From NCBI RefSeq assembly GCF_049615385.1, contig NZ_JBMZFL010000009.1: a stretch of 64,000 bases of DNA, one strand, 5' to 3'. The notes beneath the pieces are model-generated. The model saw only the letters and a list, made by a program, of their open reading frames with translations. It was not told where the DNA came from and ran no database searches. Position numbers and translations under genes: made by a program. The stretch comes from Aequoribacter sp049615385 (GTDB lineage Bacteria; Pseudomonadota; Gammaproteobacteria; Pseudomonadales; Halieaceae). Of the stretch, positions 1 to 9,517 are shown piece by piece (positions within the stretch are counted from its first letter, which is position 1; each line of letters begins with the position of its first letter).

Positions 1-662
1 ACAGACACGCGCCCGTCGCCCGATAGACCGAGAAAACGGTGAGGTTTAGCAGCAGACTTGATGGCATTGGTGGCGACCTCGATACCGCCGTCAGTACCAT
101 TTTTGAAGCCTACAGGGCTGCTGAGACCGCTGGCCATTTCTCGGTGGGTCTGTGATTCGGTTGTGCGAGCACCAATAGCCGACCAAGAAATTAAGTCCTG
201 CAGATACTGCGGGGAGATTGGGTCGAGTGCCTCTGTCGCTGTGGGTAGGCCAGATTCTAGTATGTCTAACAACAACTTACGACCAATTTTTAATCCATCT
301 TCTATAGCAAACGAGTCGTCCAGATACGGGTCATTGATTAAACCTTTCCAGCCCACCGTTGTGCGCGGCTTTTCGAAATAAACACGCATGACAATGTAAA
401 GTGTATCGGATACCTCATTCGATAGCGCCTTTAGGCGCGTTGCATAGTCTAAGGCCGCTTTGGTGTCATGGATTGAGCAGGGCCCAACGACGACGAATAA
501 GCGTTGATCCTTACCATCGAGTATATCTCTAATGATCTGGCGAGACTCGGCAACTTGCGCATAGGCCGCCTCTGACGCGGGCACGGATTTTTTAAGATCC
601 TGTGGTGTAATCAGAAGACTTTGTGATTCGATATTGATATCTTGAATAGCAACTTTTTTCAT
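1..662 (-). CDS. aroG: 3-deoxy-7-phosphoheptulonate (DAHP) synthase, class I, 3' end outside window
   Basis: First step of the shikimate pathway: condenses phosphoenolpyruvate and erythrose-4-phosphate to DAHP in the cytoplasm. The minus strand reads MKKVAIQDIN at the start, then the family signature VVVGPCSIHD, VYFEKPRTTVGWKG and LINDPYLDDSF, and later EALDPISPQYLQD and GFKNGTDGG, all hallmarks of AroF/G/H-type enzymes. About 220 of roughly 350 residues are present; the C-terminal part lies left of position 1. The ATG at 662 gives the start. Whether the enzyme is Phe-, Tyr- or Trp-sensitive cannot be decided here. It is divergent from the helicase/nuclease pair that follows; the 109-nt gap has a TAGAAT-like -10 on the minus strand (716-721) but no clear -35. 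Confidence 0.93.
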   Translation of the reverse strand, partial: MKKVAIQDINIESQSLLITPQDLKKSVPASEAAYAQVAESRQIIRDILDGKDQRLFVVVGPCSIHDTKAALDYATRLKALSNEVSDTLYIVMRVYFEKPRTTVGWKGLINDPYLDDSFAIEDGLKIGRKLLLDILESGLPTATEALDPISPQYLQDLISWSAIGARTTESQTHREMASGLSSPVGFKNGTDGGIEVATNAIKSAAKPHRFLGLSGDGRVS

Positions 663-771
663 GAAACAAACCCGGTGTACACAGAGGTGCACTCTTTGAT
701 GTATTAAGGGCGCGAATTCTACCGATTTACTGCACCGAAGGGTAGTCTGGCGGCCGTGTCGAGGCGAATAG

Positions 772-3363
772 ATGTTAAAGCCACTGTATGACATTGATGT
801 GATACTGCCTTTCGTGAGTGCAAATTCGATTATTGTGACACCCAATGAGCGCTTGACTCGCGCGATCAGCCACGCTTACGACGCGTATCAGGCTGATCAG
901 GGCTTGGAAGCTTGGGCTAAGATTTCGGTCATTTCGCTTAATCGTTTATTTGAACGCTGGCTCGATGAAGGTCGGCTCACACCTTGCTTGAAGCCTCAGC
1001 AAGCTCAGTACTTGTGGGAGCAAATAATTCGCGGCAGCATGCCCGATGACCACATAACGGGTTGGTTGAATCCCAAAGCTTTGGCGCTAGAGGGCTATAA
1101 GGCCTACGAATTGATCTATCACTACCAGCTGCGAGAGGATCAGAGTTTTGCGAGCGCGATGGCTGCAGATCCTGACAGCGCGACTTTTTATGAATGGTTG
1201 CAGAGCTTTGAGCAGGACATCATCAAGCACGGCTGGGTGACGCAAGCCCAACAATGGCAAGCACTTGCGTCGTGTCAGTGCAAACTTGCCGCCGATGTAA
1301 TCATGGTCGATTTTGATACGCTTACACCGCTGCAGCGGGCGGCTTGTGAGCGTGTTAGCGAGCGGGTACAGTTTATTCGATCAGCCTCGCCGCAGAGTAT
1401 CGACACTGCGAAGACCTCAGTATATGCGTTCCAAGATGCTGATGAACAGCTTCGGTGGGTCGCGGCTTGGGCGAAAGAGCATTATGAAACCAAGCAGCGC
1501 GAGCGCTTAGGCATCGTGGTCCCGGATTTGAACACTCATCGACAGAGACTGGAATATCATCTGCGCCAGGCATTTGGGTTAGAACACAGCGACTATACAA
1601 GTCTGCCCGTGAATTTTTCTGCCGGTATGGCTGCCTCTCAAGTTCCCCTTATCGATGCCGCTGTCAGTGTTTTGAAACTTGCTCTGGGTCGACTTAGGCC
1701 GTCCGAACTGCTGGCTCTAGCGCGCTCGCCTTACGTCTCATTGTGCGTTACGCACCATGACTTCAGGGCGCTGCGCAAGGCGCTGTACGATCTCGCTCCC
1801 GCGAAGCTTGGACACTCTGAATTGCTGCTAATTTTGGAGCATATGTCAAAAGAAGTTCCAGACTCGGCGCTTTCTAGGTGGTTGCTTACCAATCGCTTAG
1901 ATTCAAAAGGCGCGACATGCTTGGAGCACGTGAGACGCTGGGAGCACTCTCTCGAGGCTGCGGGCTGGCCGGGCAAGCGGGGTCTGGATAGTGTTGAGTA
2001 CCAAGCGTTCAAGCTTTGGCAACGCACGCTTCGAGATCTGGTCAGCTGGGATGGCTTGAGGCCAAAATGGGCCGCAAGCGACGCTCTGACGCTGTTGGAA
2101 TCAAGCCTGACAAACAGTGTGTTCCAACCTGAAACACCAGACCAGAATATTCAAGTGCTGGGGACCTTGGAAGCGGCTGGACTGTGTTTCGACCAGCTTA
2201 TCGTCACGGATGCTGTGGCTGGGCATTTTCCAGAACGAATCGCTTTATCCCCGTTTTTACCCAAACACCTCCAGCGTCAATACAAGATGCCCCGCGCTAA
2301 TGAGGATCAAGAATATCAGTTAGCGAAGAGCTTGCTTGAAGGCATGGCAGCGCGGAGCCAGGCTATACAGTTTAGCTATGTGGCCCTCGCCGACGAGAGT
2401 AAAGTCGCTGTAACGCCGCTATTAAGTCAGCTAGAGCAGAGCTTCCCTGTCGTCGCTGAACTAGACCGCCCGGTAATACCGGGCGTTTGGTCGATGATGT
2501 TCGAGTCGCGCGGCTTGACTCTGTCCACGCCGCAAAGTGATTTGAGGGGCGGAGCCTATCGTTTGGGCATGCACGCACTGTGCCCGATGCAGGCCTACAG
2601 TCGTTATCGGCTCGATATTCCCGAGGAGGCCAACCTCGAGGACGGTTTGAGCGCAAAAGAGCAGGGGCTGGTATTACACAAATCAATGGAACTGCTGTGG
2701 CGGGGCAAAAACCGTCTTGAACAAGTGAATTCAGAAGACATCGCTCCCGCAGTGACCGGGGCCTTAAAAAGTATCAGCAGGGCTCGTCAGGTGCTACTGC
2801 CTGATCTTGCGCTTCAGGCGGAGCAGCTTCGATTGGAAACGGCGATTCGTCTTTGGTTGGAGTTGGAGTCGCAAAGAGCACCCTTTAATGTGCTTGAGCA
2901 TGAACGCAAAGCTGAGTTGAATTTGAATGGATGGAGATTCTCGTTTCGACTGGATCGACTCGATGCTCTAGCGGATGACCATTTTGTGATCATAGATTAT
3001 AAAAGCACGGCACCGAGCACCAGCACCTGGTTCGGCGATCGCTTAGAGCAAGCCCAATTGCCGCTGTATGCGCTAGCCCTGGGTGAGCACGCCAAAGGTA
3101 TAGCTTACGGGCAAATTTCTTCGACAAAGCTAGCAAAATTTGTGGGTGCAGGCCAACAAGGGTTCGGCAAGGGTATCAAAGTTATCGAGAATTGGGGGGA
3201 GCAGAAGGAGTTCTGGGAGCGGGCTTTACTCGATTTGATCGATGAATTAGAGGCGGGCGAGGCTTCTGTACTTCCCTCGACGAGGGCCTGTCGATACTGT
3301 GACTTCGCCGCAATATGTCGGGTCCAGCTGGCTGACGACGAAGAGGAAGGCACTGATGAGTGA
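772..3363 (+). CDS. PD-(D/E)XK nuclease family DNA repair protein, AddB-like with predicted Fe-S cluster
   Basis: 863-residue partner of the UvrD-type helicase that follows, probably a two-subunit end-processing nuclease for double-strand break repair. The middle of the protein looks like an inactivated helicase fold, as in AddB. The C-terminal part carries a RecB-type nuclease motif with IDYKSTAP at about residues 741-748. Four cysteines fit the AddB [4Fe-4S] pattern: one at C604 (ALCPMQAYSRYRL) and a cluster at C840, C843 and C849 (CRYCDFAAIC). The family matches what is often annotated as 'probable DNA repair protein' in pseudomonads. It overlaps the next gene by 8 nt, so the two are co-translated. 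Function is inferred from the family; no Chi recognition can be read from sequence. Confidence 0.85.
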   Translation: MLKPLYDIDVILPFVSANSIIVTPNERLTRAISHAYDAYQADQGLEAWAKISVISLNRLFERWLDEGRLTPCLKPQQAQYLWEQIIRGSMPDDHITGWLNPKALALEGYKAYELIYHYQLREDQSFASAMAADPDSATFYEWLQSFEQDIIKHGWVTQAQQWQALASCQCKLAADVIMVDFDTLTPLQRAACERVSERVQFIRSASPQSIDTAKTSVYAFQDADEQLRWVAAWAKEHYETKQRERLGIVVPDLNTHRQRLEYHLRQAFGLEHSDYTSLPVNFSAGMAASQVPLIDAAVSVLKLALGRLRPSELLALARSPYVSLCVTHHDFRALRKALYDLAPAKLGHSELLLILEHMSKEVPDSALSRWLLTNRLDSKGATCLEHVRRWEHSLEAAGWPGKRGLDSVEYQAFKLWQRTLRDLVSWDGLRPKWAASDALTLLESSLTNSVFQPETPDQNIQVLGTLEAAGLCFDQLIVTDAVAGHFPERIALSPFLPKHLQRQYKMPRANEDQEYQLAKSLLEGMAARSQAIQFSYVALADESKVAVTPLLSQLEQSFPVVAELDRPVIPGVWSMMFESRGLTLSTPQSDLRGGAYRLGMHALCPMQAYSRYRLDIPEEANLEDGLSAKEQGLVLHKSMELLWRGKNRLEQVNSEDIAPAVTGALKSISRARQVLLPDLALQAEQLRLETAIRLWLELESQRAPFNVLEHERKAELNLNGWRFSFRLDRLDALADDHFVIIDYKSTAPSTSTWFGDRLEQAQLPLYALALGEHAKGIAYGQISSTKLAKFVGAGQQGFGKGIKVIENWGEQKEFWERALLDLIDELEAGEASVLPSTRACRYCDFAAICRVQLADDEEEGTDE

Positions 3364-6300
3364 TCAGGTTCAACGCGACAGAGCGATAGACCCAACCGTC
3401 AGCTGTTGCGTGGTTGCACCGGCGGGTTCTGGTAAAACCAGCTTGTTGGTGCAGAGGATGCTGGCTTTGTTGGCGCACGTCTCGCATCCTGAGCAGATCG
3501 TAGCGATTACCTTTACCCGCAAAGCGGCTGCTGAAATGCGAGCGCGCATGGCCGAGGTGTTTGAACTTGCACAAGTGAAACAACTTTGGGAAGTCCCAGA
3601 GTACGAACGTGTTTCCTTGGAGCTTGCCAAACATGCGTTAAGTAACGCAAGCGAGCGTGGCTGGTCATTGCCCCAGCAGCTCGAACGACTGCAGTTTATG
3701 ACCATCGACTCCTTTTGTGCGTCGCTAGTACGCCAAATGCCGCTGGCGAGTCGGATGGGTGGTGTGATGACACCGGCCGAGCCAGTAACGGACCTATACC
3801 GTGCCGCGGTACTCGATTTGTTGCAAAGTAGTGAGCCGCAGATACGCGAGCACTTGCCGCCTATTCTTGCGGCATTGGGCAATCGCTGGGACTCAGCGAT
3901 CGATTGGCTGTCTGAGCTGCTAGCGAAGCGTGATCAGTGGCAACTTGCGTTATTCCCAGGTCAACGCGAACAGGATGCACTGGACTATATGCGCGAGACA
4001 TGGGCATTGGAATGTCAGCGACGTGTTGCTCAGCTCAACGCCGACCTGGCGCCGTGGCGTGCTCAGCTGCAAGAAATCCTCAATCTGTTGGGGCTTGAGG
4101 AAAGGTCTGATTTTTTGCCTTTGCATTCGCCAAATGCTATCGGATCGTGGCGACGTGTTGCTGGGTTTTTGCTAACGCAAAGCGGTGAATGGCGCAAAAG
4201 TGTCACTGTGAAAGAGGGATTCCCGCCAAAATCCGAGCAAAAAGAATTGCATAGCTTGGTAAGTACGGAAATTCGAACTGCTCTTTCTCCCATCGTGTTT
4301 GAGGGCGTCATGCTGATGCCCGAAGTGCTGGATGATGACCAGAATTGGCAGATCGTCAGGAGTGTTGTCGCGATACTTCCCCACCTATTAGCGTCGTTTT
4401 GGTGGCAGTGCCAACAGCGGGGTGAGGTGGACTTTACGCAGATTGCAAGCGCAGCGCTGGAAGCCTTGGGCGATGACGAGAATCCGACTGATCTAGCCTT
4501 AAAACTTGATTACGGCATTCAGCACCTGTTAGTGGATGAGTTTCAAGATACGTCAACGCATCAGTTTGAACTGATTCGGAGGCTGACTCGGGGCTGGTTT
4601 GAACACAATCAGGCAACGCCTGAGTCGCCAAAAACCTTGTTTGTTGTCGGCGACGCCATGCAGTCGATTTATCGGTTTAGAGGGGCTCAAGTCGATTTAT
4701 TCGTGCGTGCGATAGAAGAGGGCTTTAACGGCTTGCGTCTGGAGCGCTTGGATCTGTGTCGAAATTTCCGATCGACAGCGGGTATCGTGCAGTGGGTTAA
4801 TCAGGTGTTTGCTGACCTACCAACGCACGGTTCTCCGATGATAAAGCGTTTGGCAGCGAACAGGGCCGAGCCCGTTCTAGGCGGCGAGACGGATATTCAG
4901 CTACACGCCTTTGCTGCTGACCCTAACGCGACTCGAGAAACAGAGTTTGTGGTTGAACGAGTTCGTTCTTGGCTTGAGGCTGATGCGTCCACTACGATCG
5001 CAGTGCTGGGACGAACCCGCTCACAATTAGCCCCGATCATGAAGTCACTTAAGGACGCAGGCATCGCGTACAACGCGGCGGACGTTGAGAGGATCGCTGA
5101 TAATGTCGCCGTCACGGATTTTGTGAATGTGCTGCGAGTCATAGTGGACCCGAGTGACACCTTGGCGAGCATGGCCTGTTTGCGCGCACCGTGGATAGGC
5201 GCATCGCTGGAAGTGTTACATCAGGTGCAAACGATACACGCGCGCTTGGACACGGGTGATTGGCATGCAAGTTTTTACGCCCTAGAGCAAGACTCTGAGG
5301 ATCTTAAATTGCAGGGCTGTTTGGCGCGTTTTAATGCTGTGATTCGCTGGGGTTTTGTGTTCCGAGGACGCAGAGCTGTCCGCTTGTGGCTAGAGACTTT
5401 GTGGGAGGGCTTATCGGGCTTCTCCATATATAGCAGTGATCGCGATCATGTTGCGATAGAAACCCTGTTCGAGGTGTTAGAACAAAACCCATCGACGCTC
5501 GATTCTCCATGGCAAATCACCGAACTTCTAGAATCGAAAACGATTACTAGCCAACGTTCGTCACGAGTCTCGGTGATGACCATGCACAAATCGAAGGGCT
5601 TAGAATTTGATCACGTTGTGCTCCCTGCTATGGGACGCAGTAGCCGATCGTCTTCACGGCAGCTTTTTGAATGGGCTGAGCTGCCAGTCCCGCATGCCTA
5701 CGGGTTTTTGCTGGGTTGTAGTAAAGGCGCCGACAATGCGGGTTTGAGCGTTGGAAATTGGCTTCACGAGCGGGAAAAAATCGCGTTGAACGACGAACTC
5801 AAGCGTCTGTTTTATGTGGCGGCGACCCGCGCCAAACGGGCGCTTTACATGACGACGAGCTACAAGCAGCAGGATCCGGACCGTTGCAGACCTGCTAAGG
5901 GTTCGCTGCTGGGGCAGGTTACGCAGTTGTCAGCTCACGAATGTATTTGGCACGTGATACCAGAGACATCCCAGGAAATCTCTGGCGCAGCGTCTAATCT
6001 TACCCCAATGCGAGTCGCTCGATTTGTTCCAGCGACAAACGAAGCGTTGCCTAATAGTTTTTTGACGGGTGTTGAGCACGATCTTGTTATTGCACAGGAT
6101 TGGCTTGAATCGAGCGCGGTGCACGGGTCTTTAGTTCATAAAGCTTTCGAGTTGGCGATCAGAGCCGGTCAACTGCCCCGCTGCGATGCGTACCTGCGGG
6201 GTCGCTTGTTACACGAGGCAATTAGCTTGGGGTATCCGGCCGCAAAGGCAAGCGAGTGTGTTGAGCAGGCTCTGGGCGTAATTCAGGTCACAGCTGGGAA

Positions 6301-6649
6301 TCCCAGTGCCCATTGGCTATTCGTTGGAGATCAATGGCAGCGGTATCCAGAGTACAATGTGGCGAAGCGGACGGCGGATGGGGTCGAAAGCTACTACATC
6401 GACTTGCTACTGCGCTCCACGTCGGATGATAGGCTGCGAGTTGTTGACTACAAAACCAATACGCCAGATCCGTCAGAGACACCTCAGGACTTCGAAAAGC
6501 GAATGCTCGAAACGTATCAGGCGCAGATGAAAATCTACGTTGCGATTATCTCTAAGATGGAGCGCAGAGCGCCCGAGGCATTTTTATTTTTGACCCACAC
6601 GCAGCGTTTGGTGCAATTCGACTTTACGACTCTGAGGGAAATAAGGTAA
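3356..6649 (+). CDS. UvrD/Rep-family helicase-nuclease, AddA-like
   Basis: 1097-residue superfamily 1 helicase fused to a RecB-type nuclease. Visible motifs in order: Walker A APAGSGKTSLL (residues 21-31), AITFTRKAAAEMRAR (motif Ia), VDEFQDTS (motif II, about 393), GDAMQSIYRFRGAQ (motif III), MTMHKSKGLEFDHV (motif V), RLFYVAATRAKRAL (motif VI, about 817) and the nuclease motif VVDYKTN (about 1030). The start is the ATG at 3356, inside the end of the upstream gene, giving MSDQVQRD; an in-frame ATG at 3299 would only add 19 residues lying inside the nuclease gene. With its partner it probably resects DNA ends. The 3' end overlaps the convergent mltD gene by 26 nt. Confidence 0.88.
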   Translation: MSDQVQRDRAIDPTVSCCVVAPAGSGKTSLLVQRMLALLAHVSHPEQIVAITFTRKAAAEMRARMAEVFELAQVKQLWEVPEYERVSLELAKHALSNASERGWSLPQQLERLQFMTIDSFCASLVRQMPLASRMGGVMTPAEPVTDLYRAAVLDLLQSSEPQIREHLPPILAALGNRWDSAIDWLSELLAKRDQWQLALFPGQREQDALDYMRETWALECQRRVAQLNADLAPWRAQLQEILNLLGLEERSDFLPLHSPNAIGSWRRVAGFLLTQSGEWRKSVTVKEGFPPKSEQKELHSLVSTEIRTALSPIVFEGVMLMPEVLDDDQNWQIVRSVVAILPHLLASFWWQCQQRGEVDFTQIASAALEALGDDENPTDLALKLDYGIQHLLVDEFQDTSTHQFELIRRLTRGWFEHNQATPESPKTLFVVGDAMQSIYRFRGAQVDLFVRAIEEGFNGLRLERLDLCRNFRSTAGIVQWVNQVFADLPTHGSPMIKRLAANRAEPVLGGETDIQLHAFAADPNATRETEFVVERVRSWLEADASTTIAVLGRTRSQLAPIMKSLKDAGIAYNAADVERIADNVAVTDFVNVLRVIVDPSDTLASMACLRAPWIGASLEVLHQVQTIHARLDTGDWHASFYALEQDSEDLKLQGCLARFNAVIRWGFVFRGRRAVRLWLETLWEGLSGFSIYSSDRDHVAIETLFEVLEQNPSTLDSPWQITELLESKTITSQRSSRVSVMTMHKSKGLEFDHVVLPAMGRSSRSSSRQLFEWAELPVPHAYGFLLGCSKGADNAGLSVGNWLHEREKIALNDELKRLFYVAATRAKRALYMTTSYKQQDPDRCRPAKGSLLGQVTQLSAHECIWHVIPETSQEISGAASNLTPMRVARFVPATNEALPNSFLTGVEHDLVIAQDWLESSAVHGSLVHKAFELAIRAGQLPRCDAYLRGRLLHEAISLGYPAAKASECVEQALGVIQVTAGNPSAHWLFVGDQWQRYPEYNVAKRTADGVESYYIDLLLRSTSDDRLRVVDYKTNTPDPSETPQDFEKRMLETYQAQMKIYVAIISKMERRAPEAFLFLTHTQRLVQFDFTTLREIR

Positions 6650-7949
6650 GGCTCTGGCCCGGACGAAGATAGTCTTTTGGATCAATGGCGTTCCAGGCAA
6701 CTAGGTCGGAGATGGAGATGCGGAAACGATCCGCGATTTTATACAAAGAATCACCGCGTTTTACGGTGTAACGCATAGAGGCGCGGTAGACGCGCCGGCC
6801 GTCAGCAAGCAGGGTGCTCTCGCCTCCGGTGGGAATCATCAGGGTGTCACCAGCGCGGATGAAACTGCCGTTAATGTCGTTCGCAGCACGCAGTAGCGCG
6901 ACTTCCAAATCAAACCGTTTTGCAATTCGAATCAGACTGTCGCCCGGCTGAATGGTGTAACGATGCCACTGTGTACGAGGTGTGTCGGGTAGCGATTGCG
7001 CCAGCGCCAGCGCCTGGTCTGCGATCTCAACTGGGACCAAAATTTCGGGCGAACCGTTGGGGTCGGTAGCCCACCGCATGATGCCCGGATTAAATCGTCG
7101 AATGAGCGACTCGTCCACGTTGAGCTGCTTGGCAAAACTGCTTACTTCTATTTGCCCGTTGACCGCTATTGCTGTGAATGATGGTTTGTTTGGGACGGGC
7201 GGGAGGGTGACCTCGTGCGCCTGCGGATTTTTGATAATCTGCGCCAACGCCAACAAGCGAGGTAGATAATGTTTGGTTTCAGTGGGGAGTTTCAACGACC
7301 AGTAGTCGGTCGGTAGACCTTTCTTGGCGTTGGCACGCTGCGCGCGTTTAACGCGAGTTTCCCCCGCATTGTAGGCCGATAACGCTAGCAACCAATCGCC
7401 GTCAAAGCGGGCGTTGAGTGACTCGAGGTAATCTAGCGCCGCCTCGGTCGAGTCGCGGATGTCCAGCCGGCCGTCGTACCACCAATTTTGCTGCAAACCT
7501 AGGTGCTTTCCTGTTCGCGGCATTATCTGCCAGAGACCCGCTGCGCTCCTGTGCGACATGGACTGGGGCAGCAGTGTGCTTTCTACGATGGGGAGGAGGG
7601 CGAGCTCAATAGGGAGGTCGCGTTCTTCAACTCGCTCGACGATGTAGTGTAAATACCAACTCGCGCGTTCCGACAAAGCATCAAACAAACCCGTCTGCTT
7701 GAGAAAATGCTCTCGTTGCGCGATGACTGTTGGGTGGTCGGGGTAAGACCATACGAGGTCTCGTCGAATGCGATCCCATAAGTCGACCGCCGGTATCGGT
7801 GTAACCTCAACATTGAGAGGTGCCGCTACGGCGTTCACCTCGGGCTGGGGTGGTACGATGCTGCTTGTTTGCTCTGGTGTTAATGTCGTGCAGCCGCACA
7901 GTACCCCCAACAGTGTGATGGTGGTTAGAGGTCGCAGACTAACTCTCAA
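6624..7949 (-). CDS. mltD: membrane-bound lytic murein transglycosylase D (lipoprotein with two LysM domains)
   Basis: Cleaves the MurNAc-GlcNAc bond of peptidoglycan, anchored to the outer membrane. The N-terminus is a lipoprotein signal ending in VLCGCTT. An SLT domain follows with the catalytic Glu in LLPIVESTL, and with SHRSAAGLWQIMPRTG and LSAYNAGETRV. Two LysM repeats close the protein (YTIQPGDSLIRIAKRF and YTVKRGDSLYKIADRF). I prefer the TTG at 7949 as start: AAGGA lies 5 nt upstream and TTGA overlaps the gloB stop by 3 nt. A GTG at 7964 would add five residues. Gene order gloB-mltD on one strand is common in gammaproteobacteria. Confidence 0.9.
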   Translation of the reverse strand: MRVSLRPLTTITLLGVLCGCTTLTPEQTSSIVPPQPEVNAVAAPLNVEVTPIPAVDLWDRIRRDLVWSYPDHPTVIAQREHFLKQTGLFDALSERASWYLHYIVERVEERDLPIELALLPIVESTLLPQSMSHRSAAGLWQIMPRTGKHLGLQQNWWYDGRLDIRDSTEAALDYLESLNARFDGDWLLALSAYNAGETRVKRAQRANAKKGLPTDYWSLKLPTETKHYLPRLLALAQIIKNPQAHEVTLPPVPNKPSFTAIAVNGQIEVSSFAKQLNVDESLIRRFNPGIMRWATDPNGSPEILVPVEIADQALALAQSLPDTPRTQWHRYTIQPGDSLIRIAKRFDLEVALLRAANDINGSFIRAGDTLMIPTGGESTLLADGRRVYRASMRYTVKRGDSLYKIADRFRISISDLVAWNAIDPKDYLRPGQSLTLFPSES

Positions 7950-8704
7950 AATGCATCCTTCCACTGCCGAATGACACGAAACACGTCGTCGGCATTCTGC
8001 ACTGGCTCTTTACTCTGTGCGCTATGAATGATGGCTGGCGCGTCCCATCTCAGGAAAGGGTTGCTGCGGCATTCCTCCTCAAGCGTGGTGGGCAGCGTGG
8101 GCTCGTTTAGTCCCCGCAAACGAGAGACTTCGGCCACTCGCGCTTGTAACGCGGGGTTAGCTGGATCGACCGCGAGCGCGAACCGTAAATTGGCCGACGT
8201 GTACTCGTGGGCACAGTAAACGCGTGTGTTTGCGGGCAGTTCTCGCAGGGATGCTAAGGAATTCCGCATTTGCTCGAATGTCCCCTCAAACACTCGTCCG
8301 CAGCCGCCACTGAACAGGGTGTCGCCGCAAAACAAAGCCTCGTGCTCAGGCAAATAATACGCGATGTGGTCTAAGGTGTGTCCGGGCACGGCTAGAACAT
8401 GGATGTCGAGCGATTCAAGCATCAATTGGCTGTGGTCATCCACACGCTGAGTCAGCCCAGCAAAGGGAGAGTTTTGGGGGCCAATCACCGGTATATTTGC
8501 GGCTTTAGTCAGCGCTTCAATACCACCCGTGTGATCAAAGTGATGATGCGTCACTAGGATCCCAGCGAGCTCAAGGCCATTGTTGCTGAGGTAGGTGTGG
8601 ACTGCGTCAAAGTCGCCGGGATCAACTACAATGGCGCGACGACTGTCTAAATGAAGACACCAAATGTAGTTGTCAGTAAAGGCTGGGATTGGGACAATGT
8701 TCAC
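7946..8704 (-). CDS. gloB: hydroxyacylglutathione hydrolase (glyoxalase II)
   Basis: Hydrolyses S-lactoylglutathione to lactate and glutathione, the second step of methylglyoxal detoxification. The protein is a metallo-beta-lactamase fold: THHHFDHTGG is the binuclear metal motif, VPGHTLDHIAYY and FCGDTLFSGGCGRVFEGT are the following metal ligands, and YCAHEYTSANLRFA is the glyoxalase II substrate region. Start taken at the GTG at 8704, giving MNIVPIPAFTDNYIW as in known GloB proteins (252 aa); a TTG at 8746 would add 14 residues without family support. Translation-coupled to mltD. The gene is divergent from the methyltransferase gene at 8759. Confidence 0.93.
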   Translation of the reverse strand: MNIVPIPAFTDNYIWCLHLDSRRAIVVDPGDFDAVHTYLSNNGLELAGILVTHHHFDHTGGIEALTKAANIPVIGPQNSPFAGLTQRVDDHSQLMLESLDIHVLAVPGHTLDHIAYYLPEHEALFCGDTLFSGGCGRVFEGTFEQMRNSLASLRELPANTRVYCAHEYTSANLRFALAVDPANPALQARVAEVSRLRGLNEPTLPTTLEEECRSNPFLRWDAPAIIHSAQSKEPVQNADDVFRVIRQWKDAF

Positions 8705-8758
8705 GTCGCGGTCGCTTTTGAAAGTGGACTTAAATGTAAGTTCCAAGGGTAAACCACT

Positions 8759-9517
8759 ATGAGTGTGTCAACAAGACAAAGCGAGATCATTCAGCAATGG
8801 TACCATCGGTCATCGATGCAGGATGCGCTCGCCTGCGTTAAGCGCGAGTTGGATCAGGCCTTGCCAACTTGCTTTGGCTATCATCTTGTTCAGTTGGCCG
8901 ACATCGAATTCGTTGCGTGTTACAAGGGTTCAAAAATCAATCACTGTGTTCGCTGTCAGCCCGATGGCGAGATTCTCTCTGAGTCTGAGCACCTACCGTT
9001 CGATGCCGACAGTATTGACGTGCTGATTGCGATGCACAGTTTGGATACGTCCTCGGACCCGCACCAAGTGCTCCGAGAAATACAGCGTGTTTTGGCGCCG
9101 CAGGGCCAGTTGTTTTTGGTTGGCTTAAATCCCAGTAGCCTCAGCGCACTGAGTGGACTGCTTGCGAAGCTCACATTGCGAGAGCAAACAAGCCCGCGAT
9201 CGGCCTTGAGTGTACATCGCTTAGATGATTGGTTCCGCTTGTTGGGAATGGAACGAACTCGCCTGCGGTATTTCGCACACTTGCCATACTCCGGCACTCA
9301 CTCCAAACTGAATCGAGCGCTCTCTGCAGTGACACGGTGGTTAGAGGCGCATCGAATGCCGGCGGGACGCATATATTTTATTCGCGCGACCAAGCAGGTC
9401 TGTGCGATAAGTAGACCTCATCTGGCTCGTTTTAGGCCTAGACTGAGGGCCATCGGCATAGGTAAGTCCGTGGTAACCTCCAGACAAACTAAGGAAACGC
9501 TGCAAAATAATGACTAG
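8759..9517 (+). CDS. class I SAM-dependent methyltransferase
   Basis: 252-residue methyltransferase of the Methyltransf_11 type that sits between gloB and rnhA in many gammaproteobacteria (YafS-like position in E. coli). SIDVLIAMHSLDTSSDPHQ matches the post-I region, and VLREIQRVLAPQGQLFLVG matches motifs II-III. The SAM-binding glycine motif at the N-terminus is poorly conserved (FDADSIDVL follows a weak loop), so the substrate and even full activity are uncertain. It overlaps rnhA by 8 nt and probably shares its transcript. Substrate unknown. Confidence 0.8.
   Translation: MSVSTRQSEIIQQWYHRSSMQDALACVKRELDQALPTCFGYHLVQLADIEFVACYKGSKINHCVRCQPDGEILSESEHLPFDADSIDVLIAMHSLDTSSDPHQVLREIQRVLAPQGQLFLVGLNPSSLSALSGLLAKLTLREQTSPRSALSVHRLDDWFRLLGMERTRLRYFAHLPYSGTHSKLNRALSAVTRWLEAHRMPAGRIYFIRATKQVCAISRPHLARFRPRLRAIGIGKSVVTSRQTKETLQNND

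Noticed and set aside
58..381. Open frame on the plus strand at the left end
   Set aside because: It is antisense to the clear DAHP synthase frame on the minus strand and has no domain or ribosome-binding site.
3299..3355. Upstream ATG of the helicase gene
   Set aside because: Lies inside the nuclease gene; the ATG at 3356 gives a normal N-terminus close to Walker A.
3182..3882. Long minus-strand frames opposite the helicase gene
   Set aside because: They mirror the codon structure of the real helicase gene, are arginine- and serine-rich, and match no family.
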